Source: Paraburkholderia phenazinium (GTDB lineage Bacteria; Pseudomonadota; Gammaproteobacteria; Burkholderiales; Burkholderiaceae). From it: a DNA stretch of 62,951 nt. The notes beneath the pieces were generated by a model, which had not been told where the DNA came from, searched no databases, and saw only the letters and a list, made by a program, of their open reading frames with translations. This document shows, in pieces, positions 36,093-44,014 of this stretch. The stretch is taken from the NCBI RefSeq assembly GCF_900100735.1, contig NZ_FNCJ01000032.1, forward strand, positions 1 to 62,951. Direction: 5' to 3'. The number at the start of each line of letters is the position of its first letter. Position 1 is the first letter of the stretch. Made by a program: the position numbers and the translations under genes.

Positions 36093-36749
36093 ATGGTCGA
36101 ATTTACCCTGTGGGATATCGCCCGCAATCTGCTGCTCGCGGCGCGCTGGACCGTATTGTTGTCATTGATCGCGTTTGTTTGCGGCGGCATAGTGGGATTC
36201 GCGCTGCTTGCGATGCGCGTGTCGCCGCTGCCGTGGCTGCGGCGGGTGGTCTCGGTATATGTCGAACTGTTCCAGGGCACCCCGTTGCTGATGCAACTGT
36301 TCCTGGCGTTCTTCGGCTTGCCTTTGCTCGGTGTGGATGTGTCGCCGTGGACCGCGGCCATCGTGACGCTGACGCTTTACACCAGTGCGTATCTGGTCGA
36401 TATCTGGCGCGGTTGCGTCGAGGCTGTGCCGCGCGGACAGTGGGCGGCGGGCGCGAGCCTCGGCATGACGTTCGGCCAGCAGTTGCGTTATATCGTCTGG
36501 CCGCAGGCTAAAAAGATCGCGGTGGCGCCGACTGTCGGCTTTCTGGTGCAGGTCGTGAAAAGCACCGCGCTGACCTCGATCATCGGTTTCACCGAGTTGA
36601 CCAAGACCGGCACGATGATTACCAACGCCGCGTTCCGGCCGTTTCCGATCTACGGCATGGTGGCGTTGATCTACTTCGCGATGTGTTTTCCGCTCACCTG
36701 GTACGCGCGTTCGTTAGAGAAGCGGCAAAAGGTTGGGCAGCATCGGTGA
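36093..36749 (+). CDS. Amino-acid ABC transporter permease, second subunit
   Basis: A 218-residue permease with VELFQGTPLLMQLFLAFFGL and AVPRGQWAAGASLGMTFGQQ, the same family as its neighbour. The start at ATG 36093 gives the normal short N-terminus. The pair would form the heterodimeric channel. No GlnQ-type ATPase follows, which is unusual for this family. Confidence 0.93.
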   Translation: MVEFTLWDIARNLLLAARWTVLLSLIAFVCGGIVGFALLAMRVSPLPWLRRVVSVYVELFQGTPLLMQLFLAFFGLPLLGVDVSPWTAAIVTLTLYTSAYLVDIWRGCVEAVPRGQWAAGASLGMTFGQQLRYIVWPQAKKIAVAPTVGFLVQVVKSTALTSIIGFTELTKTGTMITNAAFRPFPIYGMVALIYFAMCFPLTWYARSLEKRQKVGQHR

Positions 36750-36763
36750 GGCTGCCTGGCAGG

Positions 36764-37108
36764 CTATCGACACCCCTGGTTCCGATACTCGGTTTCGAGA
36801 GTCGCTCGTTTATCGTATTCCTGTAACTCGTTGCGCGGTTTTCCATCTGGGCCATAACCGCGAACCGTAACGTTCTTGCGCTCAGGCGAGGCGATGGCCT
36901 GATCGATGGCTGCGTTGAGTTCCTGGCAACGCCCTTTTGCTGAGCTTGCCTGCGACGCCGACGTGCCACTTGCAATGTTGCGCGACATGGGTGAAGTGAA
37001 TTGATGGCCAGGCGCTTCAGTTGACGTGCTGCTGCCGGAAGCTTGAGCGCCGGCATAACCTGAGAATGTCGAGAAACATAAGAGTGCAAAAATTGCGCGC
37101 GTGTTCAT
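36764..37108 (-). CDS. Small secreted protein of unknown function
   Basis: A 114-residue protein starting at ATG 37108 after an AGGAGCGG-type ribosome-binding site. A signal peptide ends at about residue 21 (GYAGAQA). A Ser/Thr-rich linker leads to a charged segment with two Cys (KGRCQELNAAIDQAI and a final NQGCR), which may form a disulfide in the periplasm. I recognise no named family. Confidence 0.75.
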   Translation of the reverse strand: MNTRAIFALLCFSTFSGYAGAQASGSSTSTEAPGHQFTSPMSRNIASGTSASQASSAKGRCQELNAAIDQAIASPERKNVTVRGYGPDGKPRNELQEYDKRATLETEYRNQGCR

Positions 37109-37172
37109 AGCCGCTCCTTTACGAAAGCCTTTCAGACTCCAGATCATCAACAATGGTTCGCGTACGCGTTCT

Positions 37173-38912
37173 CTACCGCCCACGAGGCAATCCACTCAAA
37201 AACATCTCGGCCGCGAAGACCCGTGCGATCTCCACCAATCCAGCGGCATGCCCCAACACCGCGCGATTGATCAGTTTTTCCAAACCGTTGCGCTCGATAA
37301 CCCCTTCCGATACGCACCAGCCGTTCAGGCAGGTAGCACGGACATGATCCTGATGGACCGCGATCCCCTTCAAGGCAGCTTGAGTGGTATCGCCGACATC
37401 TCGCCGCCAAAGGTTATGCAAGGCCGAGGCGTGGTACGCGGATTGACGAACGGATAGCCGGTTGTGAAATGCCGAGAACAGACTGTGCGGCGGCATACTC
37501 AAAACTAACTCGACAAGCGGCTGCGACAGAAACGGTAGAAACAGGCGCCCAGTCAAGAGCCTTGCATCGACGACGGTTTCATCCAGCGTTGCCGCTAACA
37601 CCGCGAGTTGATAACGCTTGGCTGGCTTGAAACGGAGGTCACGCCCCGCAATCAGGTCATCGCATGCCCCTGCCGGACGAGGACCGGGTTCGAAACGCAA
37701 TGCGTCTGTACAGAACGGCTGAGCAAATGTGCCACCGTGTGACTGACCGAGCGCGCCCATCGCCTTGCGCAGAGTCGATGTCAAAGGCCAGCCGTACAGA
37801 ATAGCCAGATCACGCAAGGCCGACGCCGCTCGAAGCACACGCAGATGTGCCAGCGCATCCACCGATGCCCCAAGCGGGGACGGCGCGAGAAACAGCGCAT
37901 CTGCACCGTGCCCGTTTATCACCACCGAAAGCGCGTCCTCCCCGAGAGAATCGGCCATGCTCCTCATCTGAGCCAAGAAACAAAGCTGTGGCGACGGTTG
38001 CGGCACCACAGGCAGTGTTTGGCACGGCGCGAAAGGCAATGCATCGAGCAACGGGCAGGACCGGTGAGCAATCCCGCATTGCTTCGCCACCGAGCGCGCT
38101 ACGTTCAGCTCATTTGACGATGCATAGTACGGATCGAAGTGAGTGACGGCGACGGTGCGATCGTTGCGTCCTGAGTGCTGCAAACCGATTGCCAATGAGC
38201 TTGACTCGAGGCCATCAGACAGTTCGAGCATGATGCTCACCTCGTCGCCGAGGGCCAGGTACAGCACGCTTGAGAGCACTTCGATCGGGTCTCTGACGAC
38301 ACTGTTGGCGTAGTCCTGCAAATTCGGGAACCAGAATCTCCGCTGCGTTGGAAGATGCCCCCGATCCCAGCTTAACGCCCGCCCGGCCGGCAAATGAAGC
38401 AAACCTTCGATCCCGGTTTCCACTGGGTCGCCACTTCCGTGACAGAGATACGAACGCAGATAACCGCTGTTCGGGTGCTGCAGAAAACCGCCGATCTTCG
38501 AGAAGGCTCCTGCCGACGTACCGACGTGTAGCTCGCCGAGCCGTCCGATTCGATAAAAGACGGGAACCTGGCCGCAAGGCTCGGAAACAACCAGCAGGCA
38601 ATCCGCTTTCTTGTTGTAGACCATCAGGAAATAGGTGCCCCAAAAGCGGTTTGCAAAGCCATTCAGGTCGTCCACTACCGCTTCGACGATTTCTTTATCG
38701 TCGACAGCAGAAAAATTCCCTGATCGATAAAGGCGCCCACTTATAAACCATAGTTCCGATTCATTTTCGCCAATGCGCGGCCACCATGCTTCGTTTTGCG
38801 GCTGCGTTTGATAAAATCGGGCAATGATGTGGCCTGCCAGGCTCCATTGAAATGTAGAGTCGCAGGAGATTTCAGGTAATCGACCTTCCATCGAGACTAT
38901 GCAATATGACAT
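37173..38912 (-). CDS. Asparagine-synthase-like protein, orphan lasso-cyclase-type homologue
   Basis: A 579-residue protein of the asparagine synthase B superfamily. The pyrophosphate-loop motif is LSDGLESSS (residues 231-239, normally SGGLDSS) and a second ATP-site motif reads NGHGADA (333-339). The N-terminal domain lacks the Cys2 glutaminase nucleophile, as in lasso-peptide cyclases (McjC) and unlike true AsnB. It therefore probably activates a carboxylate as an adenylate and joins it to an amine. No McjB-like protease or exporter lies nearby. The AT-rich gap and a tiny frame lie just upstream. Confidence 0.82.
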   Translation of the reverse strand: MSYCIVSMEGRLPEISCDSTFQWSLAGHIIARFYQTQPQNEAWWPRIGENESELWFISGRLYRSGNFSAVDDKEIVEAVVDDLNGFANRFWGTYFLMVYNKKADCLLVVSEPCGQVPVFYRIGRLGELHVGTSAGAFSKIGGFLQHPNSGYLRSYLCHGSGDPVETGIEGLLHLPAGRALSWDRGHLPTQRRFWFPNLQDYANSVVRDPIEVLSSVLYLALGDEVSIMLELSDGLESSSLAIGLQHSGRNDRTVAVTHFDPYYASSNELNVARSVAKQCGIAHRSCPLLDALPFAPCQTLPVVPQPSPQLCFLAQMRSMADSLGEDALSVVINGHGADALFLAPSPLGASVDALAHLRVLRAASALRDLAILYGWPLTSTLRKAMGALGQSHGGTFAQPFCTDALRFEPGPRPAGACDDLIAGRDLRFKPAKRYQLAVLAATLDETVVDARLLTGRLFLPFLSQPLVELVLSMPPHSLFSAFHNRLSVRQSAYHASALHNLWRRDVGDTTQAALKGIAVHQDHVRATCLNGWCVSEGVIERNGLEKLINRAVLGHAAGLVEIARVFAAEMFLSGLPRGR

Positions 38913-39285
38913 GATTGAGCCCGCGCTTTGGTCGCTTCTGGCTCATGGATGACCGCTAGTTGCTTACAGCGATATTGGGTCTTGCCCGGATAGATGGAAT
39001 TTTCAGAATTCGAGAATATCGATTGATGGACGCAGCCATCATGACTTCCTACCGATTCACGAAATCACATGAGCATGAAATCAATTTATCAATCAACCGG
39101 GTCTTTGGATAGTAACAAATACAGACAAGGTGTTTCAATTTGAAATATTTCGAGATTGGATTTTAATTCGGAAAATTTATTGTTAATTTTCAGAAAAATT
39201 GAGTATGCCGAGATTAAATTGTCCTATCGGATTCCTATTTCTTGACGGGTATTTCCCACGCAAGCGATAGATGAGTGCCACCCAA
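38913..39285 (-). other. AT-rich gap upstream of the asparagine-synthase-like gene
   Basis: About 370 bases of clearly lower GC than the neighbours, with A/T runs around 39060-39240. It must contain the promoter for the minus-strand gene at 38912. I see no tRNA. The only coding candidate is the 28-codon frame at 38956-39042. Composition suggests foreign origin together with the gene it precedes. Confidence 0.5.
38956..39042 (-). CDS. Possible 28-residue peptide
   Basis: An ATG at 39042 sits behind TAGGAAG and opens a short basic peptide (begins MMAASINRYSRILK, ends NIAVSN) that stops 43 bases before the asparagine-synthase-like gene. It lacks the Asp/Glu ring acceptor needed for a lasso core. 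It could be a leader or regulatory peptide, or chance. Confidence 0.2.
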   Translation of the reverse strand: MMAASINRYSRILKIPSIRARPNIAVSN

Positions 39286-39318
39286 TAAAAAAGAGGCAAC
39301 GCACGGTTGCCTCTTTTC
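39286..39318 (-). terminator. Rho-independent terminator, probably bidirectional
   Basis: AAGAGGCAAC and GTTGCCTCTT form a 10-bp stem with a short loop. On the minus strand a TTTTTTATT tract follows. It lies 24 bases beyond the stop of the cytochrome gene. Confidence 0.85.
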
Positions 39319-39341
39319 CAGTCCAGCCCTGAAGTATCGCT

Positions 39342-40622
39342 TCAGCGCGCGGCTTGCGTCGACTTCCTCAGCTTCGCCACCTCGTCCGCACTCACCGCGC
39401 CTGCGCCGTTATTCCACCCGGCACGGACAAACGTCAGCACATCGGCGATCTGTTTGTCGTTCAACACTGCTGAGTATTTCGGCATCGGATACGGCGCGGG
39501 AACGCCCTGAATCACCAGATCTCCGGTACCGTTCAACGTGACGTTGATCAGCGACGAAGCATCGCGCTCCAGCACATTCGGATTGCCCGCGAGCGGCGCC
39601 AGCATCGGCGCAAAACCCCGGCCATCCACCCCGTGGCAATGCATGCAGTACTCGGTGTAGACCCGGGCGCCCGCATCGTTCGCCGGGCGCGTCAGCGACA
39701 CCCTGGTTGCCTGTGCATCATACGAATACGGTGGCGCACCTGTACCGCCTGCTGCCGGTAGCGACTTCAGATACGTCGTCATCGCGGCAATGTCCATATC
39801 GCTCGTGGCCTGCGTGCTGTTGTTGATCACGCTGGTCATCGAACCGAACGCCGAAGCGTGCGCATTCGCGCCGGTCTTCAGAAACGCCGCGAGATCCGCT
39901 TCCGACCAGCGCCCGAGGCCAACGTTGTGCTCGCCCGTCAGATTCGCCGCAAACCAGCCGTCGAGCGGCGCGCCTGTCAGATAGGCGCTGCCGCTTTCAT
40001 CCAGCGCCTTCTCCTGGAACGCAATGCCGCGCGGCGTATGACACGAACCACAATGGCCGAGCCCCTGGATCAGGTACGCCCCGCGATTCCATGCGACGTC
40101 CTTGCCCGCCTTGTCCTGATAGACGGCCTTGTCCAGGAACACCACGTTCCACAGCTTCAACGGCCAGCGCATGTTGAGCGGCCACGGAATGTCGGACTCG
40201 CGATTGGCCTGCTGCACCGGCGCCACGCCGTTCATGAAGAACGCGTAGAGCGCCTTTACATCGTCGTCGTTGACCTTCGCGTATGACGGATACGGCATGG
40301 CGGGGTACAGGTTGTGCCCATCCTTGGCCACGCCCTCGCGCAACGCCCGGGAAAAATCTTCCTCCGTATAACGTCCGATACCGGTGTCCGGATCGGGCGT
40401 GATGTTGGTGGTGTAGATCTTGCCCATCGGCGTCGTCATCGGCAGGCCGCCCGCAAACGGCTTGCCTTTAGGCGCCGAGTGGCACGCCACGCAATCGCCC
40501 AGCTTCGCCAGATAGGCGCCGCGCTGTACCAGCGCGTCGTCCGCAGCATGCGCGCTTGATGCCAGCGCAAACGGCAATGCCACACTCAGCGCCGCCCCGA
40601 CAACCTTCAGTGTCTTGATCAT
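39342..40622 (-). CDS. Tri-heme membrane-anchored cytochrome c subunit of a dehydrogenase
   Basis: A 426-residue periplasmic cytochrome with a signal peptide (ends SSAHA). Three CxxCH heme sites are present: CVACH, CGSCH and CMHCH, at roughly residues 44, 190 and 330. This matches the cytochrome subunit of alcohol, gluconate and aldehyde dehydrogenases. It is the third gene of the minus-strand set with the molybdenum subunit and the [2Fe-2S] subunit, and would pass electrons from them to the respiratory chain. Start at ATG 40622. Confidence 0.93.
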   Translation of the reverse strand: MIKTLKVVGAALSVALPFALASSAHAADDALVQRGAYLAKLGDCVACHSAPKGKPFAGGLPMTTPMGKIYTTNITPDPDTGIGRYTEEDFSRALREGVAKDGHNLYPAMPYPSYAKVNDDDVKALYAFFMNGVAPVQQANRESDIPWPLNMRWPLKLWNVVFLDKAVYQDKAGKDVAWNRGAYLIQGLGHCGSCHTPRGIAFQEKALDESGSAYLTGAPLDGWFAANLTGEHNVGLGRWSEADLAAFLKTGANAHASAFGSMTSVINNSTQATSDMDIAAMTTYLKSLPAAGGTGAPPYSYDAQATRVSLTRPANDAGARVYTEYCMHCHGVDGRGFAPMLAPLAGNPNVLERDASSLINVTLNGTGDLVIQGVPAPYPMPKYSAVLNDKQIADVLTFVRAGWNNGAGAVSADEVAKLRKSTQAAR

Positions 40623-40635
40623 GGTCGGTCTCCGA

Positions 40636-42930
40636 TTAGGCGCTTTGCAGTTGATCGCCAACCGGCAACTGCCGCAGCCGTTTGCCAGTCGCGGCGTAGA
40701 TCGCGTTCGCCAAGGCCGGCGCCAGTGCCGCCGTGCCAGGCTCGCCGATCCCGCCAGGCGCCTCGGTGCTCTTCACGATATGCACTTCGATACTGGGCGT
40801 CTGGTCGATGCGCAGCATGCGGTAATCGGTGAAGTTATTCTGCTCGACGCGGCCGTCCTTGATCGTGATCTCGCTATACAGCGCCGCCGTAATGCCGAAG
40901 ATGATGCCGCCCTGCACCTGCGCTTCGATGGTGTTCGGATTGACCACCATGCCGCAATCGACCGCACACACCACGCGGTTCACCGTCACCTCACCCTGAT
41001 CGACCGTCACGTCCGCGACCATCGAGAAGAAGCTGCCGAACGCATTCATCACCGACACGCCGCGCCCTTGCCCCTTGGGCACGCTGGTGCTGCCCCAACC
41101 GGCTGCGCGCGTGGCCGTATCGAGGACGTTCAGCGCGCGCGGCGACTTGCCGAGCAGATCGCGGCGGTATTTCACCGGATCCACCTTGGCCTGCGCCGCC
41201 AGTTCGTCGATGAAGCTCTCCACCACGAAGGTGCCGCGGGTCGGCCCGACGCCGCGCCAGAACGCGGTCGGCACGGTGCGCGGTTCCTGGCGCACATAAT
41301 CGATGAACTGGTTCGGCAAGTCGTATGGCAGGTCGGCCGAGACCTCCACGGCGTCGGGATCGAGCCCGTGCTGGAACGCCGGGGGTGCGAAGCGCGCCAT
41401 GATCGACGAGCCGACAATCCGGTGCTGCCACGCAATCGGCTTGCCGTTCGCGTCGAGCCCGGCCGAGATCTTGTCGTAGTAGTAAGGGCGGTACATGTCG
41501 TGCTGGATGTCTTCCTCGCGCGTCCAGACCACCTTGACCGGCGTGCCCAACTGCTTGCCGATCTTCAGCGCCTGGGCGGCCATGTCGACTTCGAGCCGCC
41601 GCCCAAAGCCGCCACCGAGCAGATGGTTGTGCACCGTGATCTTCTCTGCCGGCAAACCGGTGATTTTCACGGCCGCGTCGACAATCCGCGTCGGCACCTG
41701 GGTGCCCAGCCAGATATCGCAGCCGTCGGGGCGCACGTGCACCGTGCAGTTGACCGGTTCCATGGTGGCGTGGGCCAGGAACGGTTGCTGATAGACCGCA
41801 TCGACACGCGTCTTGGCGTCCGAAAAGCCCTTCGCCACGTCGCCGTCCTTGCGCGCCACGGCACCCGTGCCATGGTCCGCTGCGCTAGCGAGATCGTCGA
41901 CGATCTGCTTCATCGAGAGGTTCGCGCCCGCCCCTTCGTTCCACTTGATATCGAGCGTCGCAAGGCCGCGTTTAGCCGCCCACGTGTGGTCGCCGATCAC
42001 GGCAACCGCATTATCGACCTTGACGACCTGGCGCACGCCGGCAATCTTCTTCGCGTTGCTGTCGTCGACGCTGGCAAGCGTGCCGCCGAACACGGGACAC
42101 GTCGCAATCGCCGCATACACCATATCCGGCACCCGCACGTCGAGGCCGAACTGCGCGGTGCCGTCCACCTTCTCCGGCGAGTCGAGCCGCTTGACCGACG
42201 TGCCGATGACCTTGAAGTCCTTCGGGTCTTTCAAGGGCACGTTCTGCGGCGCCGGCAGCTTCGCCGCGGCATCGACCAGTTGGCCGTAGCCGATGCTGCG
42301 GTTGCTGGCCGCGTGAATCACTTGCCCGGCCTGCGCGTGACAGGTGGCCGGATCGACCTGCCATTGCTGCGCCGCCGCATTGATGAGCAGCACCCGTGCA
42401 GTCGCACCGGCCTTGCGCATCGGATCCCATGCATAGCGGATCGAGGTCGAGCCACCGGTCAACTGGCCGCCGAGCAGCGGGTCCATGAAGAGCTTTTCGT
42501 CAGGCGGCGCATGGTCGAGGGTGACGCTTTCGAGCGGTACTTCCAGCTCTTCAGCGATCAGCATCGGGATCGAGGTATAGACGCCCTGACCCATCTCTAC
42601 TTTGGGCATCACCAGCGTGACCTTGCCTGCGGTGTCGATCTGGATGAACGCATTCGGTGCAAACATGCCGGCCGGCGCCGGTTCGCTGGCGTCCCCGCCG
42701 ATCACCGATTTACCCGGCAGGGCCTGGGCCTGCCCTTGACCCTGCCCCTGGCTTAGCGCCGGCACGCTGAAACCGAGCAGCAGACCGCCGCCCGCGGCCG
42801 CGCCTACGGTGGCGCTGAATTTCAGAAAGGTGCGGCGCGAGAAACGCGGGCCGTTGGCATCGGGGGCAGCGCCTTCTGTGCCTGTGGTGTCCGTCGCGCT
42901 GTTTTTCGCATCAAGCAATCCTTGCGACAT
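40636..42930 (-). CDS. Molybdopterin-binding dehydrogenase large subunit (isoquinoline 1-oxidoreductase/aldehyde dehydrogenase type)
   Basis: A 764-residue protein of the xanthine oxidase superfamily. A twin-arginine signal (RRTFLKFSA, about residue 30) indicates export of the folded cofactor-loaded enzyme to the periplasm. Motifs include EMGQGVYTSIPMLIAEELEV, the GGGFGRRLEVD substrate/Moco loop, and a C-terminal GGIGEPGTAALAPALANAI segment with the catalytic Glu. It starts one base after the [2Fe-2S] gene ends. Likely substrates are aldehydes or N-heterocycles. Confidence 0.94.
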   Translation of the reverse strand: MSQGLLDAKNSATDTTGTEGAAPDANGPRFSRRTFLKFSATVGAAAGGGLLLGFSVPALSQGQGQGQAQALPGKSVIGGDASEPAPAGMFAPNAFIQIDTAGKVTLVMPKVEMGQGVYTSIPMLIAEELEVPLESVTLDHAPPDEKLFMDPLLGGQLTGGSTSIRYAWDPMRKAGATARVLLINAAAQQWQVDPATCHAQAGQVIHAASNRSIGYGQLVDAAAKLPAPQNVPLKDPKDFKVIGTSVKRLDSPEKVDGTAQFGLDVRVPDMVYAAIATCPVFGGTLASVDDSNAKKIAGVRQVVKVDNAVAVIGDHTWAAKRGLATLDIKWNEGAGANLSMKQIVDDLASAADHGTGAVARKDGDVAKGFSDAKTRVDAVYQQPFLAHATMEPVNCTVHVRPDGCDIWLGTQVPTRIVDAAVKITGLPAEKITVHNHLLGGGFGRRLEVDMAAQALKIGKQLGTPVKVVWTREEDIQHDMYRPYYYDKISAGLDANGKPIAWQHRIVGSSIMARFAPPAFQHGLDPDAVEVSADLPYDLPNQFIDYVRQEPRTVPTAFWRGVGPTRGTFVVESFIDELAAQAKVDPVKYRRDLLGKSPRALNVLDTATRAAGWGSTSVPKGQGRGVSVMNAFGSFFSMVADVTVDQGEVTVNRVVCAVDCGMVVNPNTIEAQVQGGIIFGITAALYSEITIKDGRVEQNNFTDYRMLRIDQTPSIEVHIVKSTEAPGGIGEPGTAALAPALANAIYAATGKRLRQLPVGDQLQSA

Positions 42931-42931
42931 G

Positions 42932-43387
42932 TCAGGCCTCCTTTGCCGCTTGCTTGATGGCCGCGCGAATGCGGTTATAGGTGCCACAGCGGCAGATGTT
43001 GCCGGCCATGGCGGCGTCGATGTCCGCATCGGTGGGATTGGGGTTCTGTGCAAGCAGCGAGGCGGCCGACATCACCTGCCCCGACTGACAGTAGCCGCAC
43101 TGCACCACGTCGATCTGGCGCCAGGCCTGCTGCACCTTCTTGCCGGCGGGTGTCTCGCCAACCGCTTCGATGGTGGTGATCTTCTTGTCCCCGACCGCCG
43201 CCACCGGCAAGACGCACGAGCGCACCGCGGCGCCGTCCAGATGCACAGTGCAGGCGCCGCACTGGGCGATACCGCAGCCAAACTTCGTGCCGGTCAGGCC
43301 AACGAGGTCGCGCAAGACCCACAGCAAGGGCATATCGGGCGGAGCGTCGACGGTATGCGTCTGTCCGTTGATGTTGAGCGTTGTCAT
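42932..43387 (-). CDS. [2Fe-2S] ferredoxin-like small subunit
   Basis: A 151-residue electron-transfer subunit. The N-terminal plant-type cluster has Cys ligands in TKFGCGIAQCGACTVHLDG plus a fourth in RSCVLPV. The C-terminal helical cluster has CGYCQSGQVM and CRCGTYNRI. It has no signal peptide and probably travels with the TAT-tagged large subunit. First gene of the three-gene operon. Confidence 0.96.
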   Translation of the reverse strand: MTTLNINGQTHTVDAPPDMPLLWVLRDLVGLTGTKFGCGIAQCGACTVHLDGAAVRSCVLPVAAVGDKKITTIEAVGETPAGKKVQQAWRQIDVVQCGYCQSGQVMSAASLLAQNPNPTDADIDAAMAGNICRCGTYNRIRAAIKQAAKEA

Positions 43388-43580
43388 GGGGACTCCGGGT
43401 GCGGATTATTGTTGGCTTGGGTCGAGGACGAGCGCTGCGCTCATGACGAACGAGCGGCAAGACATTGTGGCGAGGAAATTGTAGCGTCGCCCGAAAAAGT
43501 TCGCAGAGAACGTGTCGAGCGGTGGAATTTTGCTAGCATGGCCTTATATAGCCTTATCCCCACCCACGCGGAGTCGCGCT

Positions 43581-43979
43581 ATGACCGAACAGCAAGCCAT
43601 TCAATTCCTCTCGGAGGTTCGCCGGCCTTTGCTGTCCTTGCACAAGGCGATTCTCGATCACGAGCGCGCGGCCTATGAGAAGGAGTTCGGCCCGGTGACA
43701 CCGGCGGCGTTTCTGCAAGTGCTGATCAATGGGTCCGGGTTTCGCTGGCTCACACCGCTTTCGACGGTGATTGCCAATGTCGACGAAACGCTCGATGACA
43801 AGAAAGCCACCGATGCGGACCGGATCGCGGCGGCAGAAGCCGTGACGACGCTGTTTTCCTCCGAGCTGCCTGAGAACGCGTTTCTGCCGCGCTATCTGCC
43901 GTTGTTGCAGGCGAGCCCGGCAATCCTGCATGAGCATGGGAAGGTTGCGCAGGTGTTGCGCACGGCGGAGGGAAACTAG
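43581..43979 (+). CDS. Conserved hypothetical helical protein
   Basis: A 132-residue soluble protein starting at ATG 43581 after CGGAG. It is helical and acidic, with GSGFRWLTPLSTVIANVDET near the centre. It resembles small Burkholderiaceae proteins of unknown function; I cannot name a domain. It is divergent from the dehydrogenase operon and convergent with the large glycosidase gene. Confidence 0.75.
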   Translation: MTEQQAIQFLSEVRRPLLSLHKAILDHERAAYEKEFGPVTPAAFLQVLINGSGFRWLTPLSTVIANVDETLDDKKATDADRIAAAEAVTTLFSSELPENAFLPRYLPLLQASPAILHEHGKVAQVLRTAEGN

Positions 43980-44014
43980 CCGAAATGCGGGTTCGGCGGG
44001 GCGCTACCGGACGA

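Noticed and set aside
38956..39042. Reading the 28-codon frame as a lasso-peptide precursor
   Set aside because: There is no Asp or Glu at a ring-forming position, no Thr at the penultimate leader site and no protease gene. It is kept only as a low-confidence peptide.
40615..42756. Plus-strand frame of 713 codons opposite the molybdenum dehydrogenase
   Set aside because: Arg/His/Asp-rich shadow sequence without motifs. The minus-strand gene has a TAT signal, cofactor motifs and operon partners.
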